Source: Thelephora terrestris | Lineage: Eukaryota; Basidiomycota; Agaricomycetes; Thelephorales; Thelephoraceae | Reading direction: 5' to 3' | Assembly (NCBI GenBank): GCA_015956445.1 | Contig: WIUZ02000002.1 | Span: 2,914,001-2,978,000, forward strand | DNA: 64,000 bases | Shown: piece after piece, positions 57,098 through 64,000 of the stretch | Layout: every line of letters starts with the position of its first letter | How positions within the stretch are numbered: position 1 is the stretch's first letter | The notes under the pieces: generated by a model | Told to the model about the DNA's origin: nothing | What the model saw: the letters and a program-made list of their open reading frames with translations, nothing else | The model's database searches: none | Position numbers and translations under genes: made by a program

Positions 57098-60000
57098 TCA
57101 GTGACCTGGAGAGGCAGTTGTTGGACCGCCGGATGGTACATCGCACACTGAGAAGGTTGGTTAATCGGAATAAGAAACAGCGTGACATTCAGAAACTCAC
57201 AGGCAATTTCTCGTTCTATCTTCTCGAGAAGATTTTTGTAATATACTATGTCCGTTGATGCCCCAAGCATCTCGTAGATCTCAAGAGCACCCGAGGCTTC
57301 AGAGAGCGCATCTTCAAGACGGCGCTGTTGATAGAAGATCTCAGCCTTCCACTTCATCGCGCAACCGAGGTAGAGTGCGTTGTCAGCTGCGAGCGACTTG
57401 GCTTGATCAATGTGAGAATGTGCTTCGTCGAACTCGTCTTCATCGAAAAAGAGACCTGCGAGGGAATGATGATTCCAAAATAGTTCATCGTTCCATCCGA
57501 AAGTAGACGCGATTCCGAGGGATTTCTCGAAATGGTCAATCGCCTTCTCCTTCTCCCTCTTGGCACCATATATTGAACCGAGACTTCGATGAATTTGACA
57601 GACATGGAATTCTTCTCCTTTCTCCGGGAGGAGTTCAATCGCGTGTAATGCTGCTTCTTCTGCCTCGTCGAGTCGTCCCTCCAAACGGAACAACCAGGCA
57701 AGGCCATTCCAACAACTTGCTTGGTTGATTGTGTAACTGAGGTGTTCATAAATTACCAATGCTTCCTTCATTTGTTGTATTCCTTCTTCGTGGTGGCCTA
57801 GTTGCTGGTTTGCATCGGACAGGAGGTATAACACGTGAGCAACCTGAGAGTCATCCTCCCGCTCCCTCACGAGGTTTAGGGCCTGGGAAAGAAGCCGCTT
57901 CTGTTCCGAGTAATTCCCAAGTGAGTAAGACAATCGTGCGAGCTGAATCAAACATCTCGGTTTGGAGTGATGGTCATCCGCAAGCCCTTCAACTCTTGGT
58001 CCAAGCACAGTATACCGGCGTTTGTGCCAATACAGATGCCTCATAAAGCCGACAAAGGCATCCCAAACGACGTCCGAATCTGTGTCGATGGATGTGAAGA
58101 CATCGAGCAAGTGCTCAGCGTTCACGTCCTCTGAAATAACCCATCGCGCTTGTTTGAAAGCAGGCTCCCCGGGATTAACAAAGACTGACAACCGGGTGAA
58201 GTAGTGATCCTTGGTTGTGCAGAGGAGTGGGGATAGCGATGGGTCTTGAGGACGAAGATGGTCTCTGATCGGCGCCAACATGGTGATGAAGTTGTTGCTT
58301 CGAGATGTCAAAGAAAGAACACAGAATTTGTTGAATATGTTCTTCCTATTAGGGATGGTGGGAAAAAGCCAGTCCAGGTTTTTCTCGTCGATCCCTTGTG
58401 GGAAGAAAGCGACGACTCCGAGGAGGTCACGCGCATGGGGGCCGAGGTTGCAGAATGTTGGGGAAGCAAGGGAGAGTTCTATGGTCGCTGCAAGGCTCTC
58501 GTTGTAATCCGTCTGGAGCACCTGCGCCCGTTGTACGTTCCACTCCTCGGCCAACCGGTTGTAATCCCACAAGTTGTGAGACGCTGTGGTTGCGAGCAGC
58601 GTGATCGAGAGCGCATGGAAATCTAGCTGTCTGATGAGGTCACTAATCACCTCGGACTGTCCACCGTTGTCGTAGATGGTGTAGAAGATGTCGCACGCCG
58701 CCTCTGTTGATAAAGTGGAGATGGTCGGACGCTTGAAGTGTGGGGGAATGGTGGTGATGCGGGAGGTAATGCCAAGGCAGATATTGTTGAACCGACTCAA
58801 CTCCTGCACCGTCTCGTAAATCTCCCGCGCGTCCGTCCCCTGCGGGTCAAGGACAGACTCGGCATTGTCGAAAAAGAGGATCATCTCCTTCGAGGACAGA
58901 AAAGGCTCTAGGGGAGTCAAATCCTCAGGGTTTTCGATTCCTGCACCGATGACCTTCGAGAGTCGATTGAGAAAGTGGGGGAGAGACGCCGGAAACTTGT
59001 CGCAGCGAATGAATCGACGGTTGTCGCCAAACCGTTTCTTGATCCGATCGTGATGGAGGACCTTCAGCGCAATGGACGTCTTGCCAATCCCTCCGGCACC
59101 TATGAGCGCCACCGGTTCGAAGTTTTCGGCGAGATCGACGACTGTCTCGATCAGTTCATCGCGTCCAAAACACGCCCTTGGGGGTCGCGGGGGGGATTCT
59201 CCGCGTACACTAGATGCAAACTTAAAACACCGGGTGCGTTAGTGATGAAATTGAAACTAACCTTGTGTGAGTCTAGGCAATGTTAAGGGTATATCAGCTA
59301 GTGACGAACAGAAGATCACGGTTGCTTACCGGTCGATCCTGACCATCGGACGCTTCTTGCTGTTTTGCCACGATCCGACGGATGTCGGACACGACATTGT
59401 GGGTGTTTGAAACGACGTCGTGGGTGTTCGAAACGACGTTGTGGGTGTTTGAAACGATGTTTTGGGTTTCTGAAGCGACATTGTAGGTGTCCGAAACGAT
59501 GTTGTGAGTACCAGAAACAATTTTGTGAGTGCCGGAAACCACGACATTGGTATCGATTGCAAGTTCAGTCTGAAAACCAATCGTCAGCGACGCAAGCAGG
59601 GGAGCGACACAACATACGTTAAAGATCTGGAGGATCTTGTTGATATCCGACGCCCAGCCCGCGATCTTGTCCTTGTCGCTCTTCGCGTGGAGAAGGCGAA
59701 GGGCTGCATTGCGCTTGCTCTCTTCCTTGACCTTCCTCTCGATCTCCGCCACAGTTCTAACATGGCGAGCATCATCAGTCAGCTATCTAACCCGTGCACC
59801 GTTGGTTCAACCCACGTTTGGAGCCGGTTTATCGCATCTCGCACAAGCTGACTGAGGTGTTCAGCTTCTTTCCCCTTCGTTCCTCGGTCCAGGACATCAC
59901 AGATCTCGACGCAGTTCAGCCCGAGCTCGATGTAGTCCTGCTGGTTTGCGAAGAATTCCTGGATGACAAAGGCGAGCCGTAAGCTCGCTGTCGCGTGGAA

Positions 60001-60171
60001 TAGGAAGCAACGCACTTTAATCGTCGTCAGGATTACTGCGGCCGAGCCAAAAACAGCCTTGGCGGGTGTGATGCTCGAGATCTCCTTCGCAAGGGTGAAA
60101 GCTTCGATGAACACATTCAAGGTCGTGACAACACCGTCCCGCTCTTTCGGTTGTTGGGGGTTTGTGGCCAT
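57098..60171 (-). CDS. NLR-like STAND NTPase with TPR repeats
   Basis: A fungal NLR-type protein: N-terminal helical domain, nucleotide-binding domain, TPR sensor. The family is abundant and variable in Agaricomycetes; roles in self/non-self recognition are assumed, not shown. The ATG at 60171 starts MATNPQQPKERDGVVTTLNV then FIEAFTLAKEISSITPAKAV. Short exons give NRLQTTVAEIERKVKEES and DKIAGWASDINKILQIFNTE. A seven-residue repeat follows (about residues 152-207), then SPPRPPRACFGRDELIE before the P-loop GAGGIGKT (about 266-273). Walker B is MILFFDNAES, the GLPL-like motif LDFHALSITLLA. About ten TPR-like repeats follow (LIQLARLSYSLGNYSEQKRL and others). I splice the last intron, ending at 57098; retained, the frame ends at 56965. 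About 915 residues, no damage seen. Confidence 0.9.
59388..59555 (-). repeat. Eight tandem 21-bp units coding a seven-residue repeat inside the NLR gene
   Basis: Eight in-frame 21-bp units (59388-59408, then every 21 bp to 59555) encode on the minus strand copies of a consensus like N-x-V-V-S-N-T-H: NVVVSGT, HKIVSGT, HNIVSDT, YNVASET, QNIVSNT, HNVVSNT, HDVVSNT, HNVVSDI. The three units at 59388-59450 are nearly identical, the others diverged, so the array grew recently at one end. It links the N-terminal helical domain to the NTPase domain. Confidence 0.9.
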
Positions 60172-61206
60172 CGTCGAGGCTGGAGGTGGTTGCGAGGAAG
60201 TGTTACAGGACGAGGAGGCTGCGAGGAAGGAACTTACATAGCCCTAATACGCTCTAGATGGGCGGTGATTCTCACGTGGCATGCCTCGTGCAAGCGCTTC
60301 GCATACACAGGAAGATATGGGCGTCAACGATTCGGTCCAAACGCCGCTATCCGATATCCAACCAGAGGACCGACAACATATGCCACTGTACCAGCATTGG
60401 CAGCCGCGTAACCCGGCGTATATGTAGTGCAAAATTTGGTGGGAACAGAGCGAGTATCCGGAGAAGACGGACCACTCCGGCCGACGAGACCTTTTAGCTT
60501 AAGCTTAAGGATAGAGAGATAGAGCCAAACACTCATCTATCCAACTCTTCGATCCGGCCCCGATGTCGGCAAGTATCCTCTCAGCTGATCCAATGCAGAA
60601 TTCACACCGGAAGAGTCAAGGAGCGGATGGCTATAATCGATTCCGTGAGCTCCCAATGTATTCAATAGTGGTTGACCGTTGCTCTGTTCACTTCGCTATT
60701 GCACGCTGCACTCCCAACTCATAGCGCGTGACGTGGTAAAGAGAGAGCGGGTATTGGACAACGTTTTGTCGGAGGCTCTGGCACACCGGACAGGACAGTC
60801 CGGTTCACCTCTTCTGCTGCAACCGCGACAACCGCGACCATAGTCAAATTAAACGCATTATACCCAATTTTCGCTTGGGAAAGTACAAGGGGGCCTTGAC
60901 GTGCTTTAATGAGGTATGCCTCCTTTTTGCACCCCTCGCTGAGCGAGTTGACTTGTGGCGTTGCAGTCCGTAACGAAAGGCGGTTCGGTTTCTCAGCTGT
61001 TCGACTGGCGCGCTGCGGTACACGAGAAGCCTGGAGACCTCAAGGCCGCTCTCGAGGTTGCGCGGAGAGTGATCGACTTCGCGCCACAGGGCTACGGGCA
61101 TCGAAAGCGGATTTTCCCGAAGTCACAAAAACCTGAAGAATTCCAAATCGCGTCTTCTCTTATCGCCCTTATCATCGTACTGGTCTCCTCTCTCCTGCTC
61201 GTAAGC
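60172..61206. other. Intergenic, NLR promoter side, with an F-box/TPR-like scrap
   Basis: About 1 kb. On the plus strand near 60970-61110 one frame reads FDWRAAVHEKPGDLKAALEV then ARRVIDFAPQGYGHRKRIF. It resembles the TPR helix pair that precedes F-boxes in Pof3-like fungal proteins. It runs on into a hydrophobic stretch without any partner exon, so I treat it as a remnant. The rest shows nothing. Confidence 0.35.
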
Positions 61207-62008
61207 ATGCCTGCTCTGCCGACTCACGGTCACCCCTCTAGTCTTGTTGCGATTTCTAGTGACCCTGGTGCAATCACAGTCTCGACTGATCCTTCTCCTG
61301 CCCGCTCTTCTGACACCTGGTCGCATGCTCAGACCCATCCCTGGAATGACATGACAGATCGCAGCATTGCCTCAGAGTCTCCTGCTTTCAGATCTTGCTC
61401 TACCTCACCCGTTATCGCTTCTCGCGTACCTAGCTTGCTCCCCACTCGTACTTCTTCCCCTACTGGCCTCCCTCGTTCTATGCTGTCATCCCATCTTGTT
61501 GCTCCTTCTTTGGCTATTTCCACCTGCGATCCGAATATTGAGCTGGAGTATACAGCACGCGAGGCCTTGCTGGCAGAAAACAGGGAACTACGAGGGTGCA
61601 TACATGCAATGGAGTACGGAATCGTTTGTCTATTTTGCGTGTGATATTAATACTACCTACAGGAGGGCCTACAGATATCTCGAACGCCTGTCCGACGAGA
61701 TTGACCGCTTTGCGGCCGATATTCAGAAGATCGCCAACGGGATCATACCAGATCACGCACCTGGCAGCTCACCCGGTCCCACCTCGTCGCCCGAGTCCAT
61801 TCCCATTCCAAGGAGGAAGTATGTGACAGTCCAATTCGAGCCACAGCAGGAGATCTTTGTCTACGTCAAGCACTGGACGCCCAAGCAGTGGAATGCGCTA
61901 AGGCACCCGAGAAAAGGGACGGTTCTCGAACACCAAATAGAATCGGTCAATGTCCCATTCTGCGAGGACGCCAACGGTAACGTTGTCCCGCGGTCCCCGC
62001 GATCTTGA
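61207..62008 (+). CDS. Coiled-coil protein of unknown function, possibly decaying
   Basis: I do not recognise a family. The ATG at 61207 starts MPALPTHGHPSSLVAISSDP, followed by about 100 Ser/Thr/Pro-rich residues. Then a likely coiled coil, IELEYTAREALLAENRELRG, is joined by an intron (about 61594-61662) to RAYRYLERLSDEIDRFAADI then QKIANGIIPD. A folded-looking part follows: RRKYVTVQFEPQQEIFVYVK then HWTPKQWNALRHPRKGTVLE. The frame stops at 62008 (VVPRSPRS). A different frame just downstream reads LSQGELTLPVRKVRKHHIIL to LLEIIDEAFEVAK, which looks like the natural continuation, so a frameshift may have truncated the gene. Its position beside the NLR and relic genes fits an accessory family. 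Confidence 0.5.
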
Positions 62009-63664
62009 GTCAAGGGGAACTGACCCTGCCAGTGCGGAAGGTGCGCAAGCATCACATTATCTTGTCTTATCCGGCTCACATGCTTCTGGAAATCATAGAC
62101 GAAGCGTTCGAAGTTGCCAAAGGTATGTTTACGAACACTAGACCCCGGTGTACCCAATCTCATACTCCTCATTAGTACAATTGCAGGAAGCCCGCCAGAA
62201 ATAGTATCAATTGTATCAATAATTAGCATCGCGTGTACCCGCTATCAGAATCTGCGGATTTGATGGAATTTCCCAGAATAATCCCGTGCGGCTGCAATGG
62301 GATGGGGCTCACAACCTGCAGCACACACCTCTTATATGCTGCATAATACCAACAAAAGGCACATTTTCTTACAACCGTACTCCGGGGCGTATCCAATCGC
62401 AGGATTCATTTTGCCCGTGGGTTAGCGCTCGCATTGGAGACTCGAGTTCCAACAGCGGATCAAATCGATCATATCCGACGACAATCGAGACCCGGCATCC
62501 GACCAAGGCGTGTATCATTTCGAGAACGCTCCGCTACAACTCAAGTACACAAGATTCGAATTCGTGGGTACCACGACCGACTTCAGGTGGTTACTTCGAG
62601 GACCTTCTTGGGATTCCAACACCGAAAGAGGTCACTGTTCACATGTTGTCCCACCTCTGCAATGTGAAGCATTTGCAGCATAATAGTACGCGGAACATAA
62701 GGAGAAAGCCCAAAATGAGGCTGAGGAGTTGTGTCTCGTCAGCAGCGTGCGCCGTGTTTTGAAGCTGGGACGGGGAATGGACTATATGGCGTCCAGTACT
62801 TCTGAGTCTCGAAAGCGGGCCGTGGTAAGAGTCGCCCCCGAACCGGCCACAACACACATCATTGGTGGCTCTTCTTCAAAGAAAAACACGGAGCTGTTTA
62901 TCATCACCGCCAGGGGAGTGATACCCTGACCGCCGGTCGCCTTCAAGGTTGACACTCCTTGAGACCAGGAAAGATTTAAAGATTCCCGGGAAACCGTAGC
63001 CAACAAGCCCCTTCATCCTGAATACCACCTCTTTCTCGCCTGTACTTTGAAGAAAACTATTCCTTCCGAGTCTCATCGGCGCCCTGATTCCCTGCTCACC
63101 TAACACCACTTGCGAACGCCGTCCTCCTCAAGGGATCCACCTTCTCTCTCGCTATCTTCCATCTGTGTATCCATAGCTAGCTGTCTTTTTATCGAGTTTG
63201 GCCGTCATGTGCATCGGTACTACCAACGAGCCCAAGGCGGTCATCGTCGGGTCAGTCCAATTAGAAGAATAGGAGGGCTGCTCACCGAAGCCGGAGATGA
63301 CGAGCACAGGACGAGACGTTGGCGCCCGGATGGATAGAAGACGCGCATAGTAATCCATCAAAGCATCATCGTCAGTGCGAACGAAATGGAAACACGTCGG
63401 GTCTTCAGCTTCAGGTCGTTCCGTACGAATCCCACAAATGGCTTTGCCTGTTGGTTCCCTCACGCTGCATCGATGCCAAACACGTGGCGGCACCAAGCCG
63501 AGAGGACTCGGGCTCGAGGGTGTTCCGTCTCCGTGATTTCCTGTTGTCAGGTGATAAATAGCGTTAACCGGATGATCGCTTGTCTCACTCTGCCGTGCCA
63601 TGCAACCTGAATATATAACTCCGACTTTATTCCCCCCTCTACCCACTCACAACCAATCCCCACC
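62009..63664. other. Gene-poor stretch before the right-edge gene
   Basis: About 1.65 kb. It begins with the probable out-of-frame continuation of the coiled-coil gene (62010-62120). Short frames on both strands follow, including a minus-strand one of 164 codons (63646-63152) without recognisable motifs. No supported gene. Confidence 0.35.
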
Positions 63665-64000
63665 ATGACCCCAACTCACCCATGGATTGGCAAATGGCCC
63701 GAGAACCTCGACTTTTCCAAGCAGTCCGTTCAAGTTCCAGGCACAACGCGCCCTGGGCAGACGAGTGAGAAGTTACACGCATCTCTCGTCTGGGAACCCT
63801 CTCTGACGCTGTATTCTATATTCAAGGTGCATACCGAGGCAGTGCGTCGATTTCTTTTCGCTCGTGCGCAAAACTCAATTCCGAATTCCCAGCCCCGTTC
63901 CCCTATTTTACCTTGGCCGATATTGAACATTACAGGACCCTGCCCCAGATTTTTGACAGCGGTCTGCAAATAGCCGGTTCACAGACGCCGTTCCTGGGTC
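63665..64000 (+). CDS. Long-chain acyl-CoA synthetase, N-terminal part, cut by the right window edge
   Basis: The ATG at 63665 starts MTPTHPWIGKWPENLDFSKQ then SVQVPGTTRPGQT, the N-terminus of fungal long-chain acyl-CoA synthetases. After one or two introns an exon near 63939 reads TLPQIFDSGLQIAGSQTPFL, the next conserved block. The same two blocks, in the same order, open the decayed copy at 42162. Exact splice sites between 63763 and 63938 are uncertain; a very short middle exon (AYRG-like, near 63832) is likely. Only the first 60 or so residues are inside the window, so integrity of the rest cannot be judged. Confidence 0.7.

Noticed and set aside
59388-59555. Regular 21-bp repeats as a CRISPR-like array
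   Set aside because: The units are contiguous with no spacers and lie in frame within a coding exon of a eukaryotic gene.
63152-63646. A 164-codon minus-strand frame upstream of the right-edge acyl-CoA synthetase
   Set aside because: No family resemblance, and it covers the expected promoter of the divergent gene.

Overview
The window is nuclear DNA from a filamentous basidiomycete, most likely an Agaricomycete. Almost every gene is split by many short GT-AG introns of about 50-70 nt. Genes sit close together on both strands, often head to head. The recognisable proteins are typical of this group: fungal NADH-glutamate synthase, a Zn2Cys6 regulator, a CHORD-CS protein, AIM25-type scramblase, QCR10, and an NLR-type NTPase with TPRs. 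No bacterial-style operon, rRNA gene, convincing tRNA gene, CRISPR array or intact transposon is visible. Splice sites were placed by eye from reading frame, splice consensus and family similarity.

Left part (1-22 kb): the 5' part of GLT1 (glutamate synthase, cut by the left window edge); the TOR-complex WD40 protein LST8; a 56-residue three-exon protein; an ALKBH7-type mitochondrial dioxygenase head to head with a mitochondrial carrier; a CHORD-CS co-chaperone; mitochondrial IF-2 head to head with an AIM25-like phospholipid scramblase; and the replication factor CDC45.

Middle part (22-41 kb): 3 kb without a convincing gene; a Zn2Cys6 transcription factor; NOP16 head to head with QCR10; a HAD phosphatase with a GC-AG intron; a 4 kb gene-poor stretch holding a diverged tandem duplication of about 578 bp; a penta-EF-hand protein with a 12-nt micro-exon; and a protein kinase with DYG in place of DFG.

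Right part (42-64 kb): a decayed long-chain acyl-CoA synthetase copy; a conserved Ser/Pro-rich protein; an MFS transporter with a GC-AG intron; TRM82 head to head with the DEAD-box helicase DBP9; a relic cluster (F-box fragment, broken RPAC1/RPC40, broken LIN1/CD2BP2); an NLR-like NTPase with a seven-residue tandem repeat in its linker; a coiled-coil protein of unknown function that may be decaying; and the start of a second acyl-CoA synthetase, cut by the right window edge.

Two themes stand out. Mitochondrial genes recur (ALKBH7-like, carrier, IF-2, scramblase, QCR10), several sharing short divergent promoters. The region around the NLR gene collects broken gene copies and lineage-specific ORFs, as expected of a fast-evolving accessory segment inside otherwise conserved gene space.
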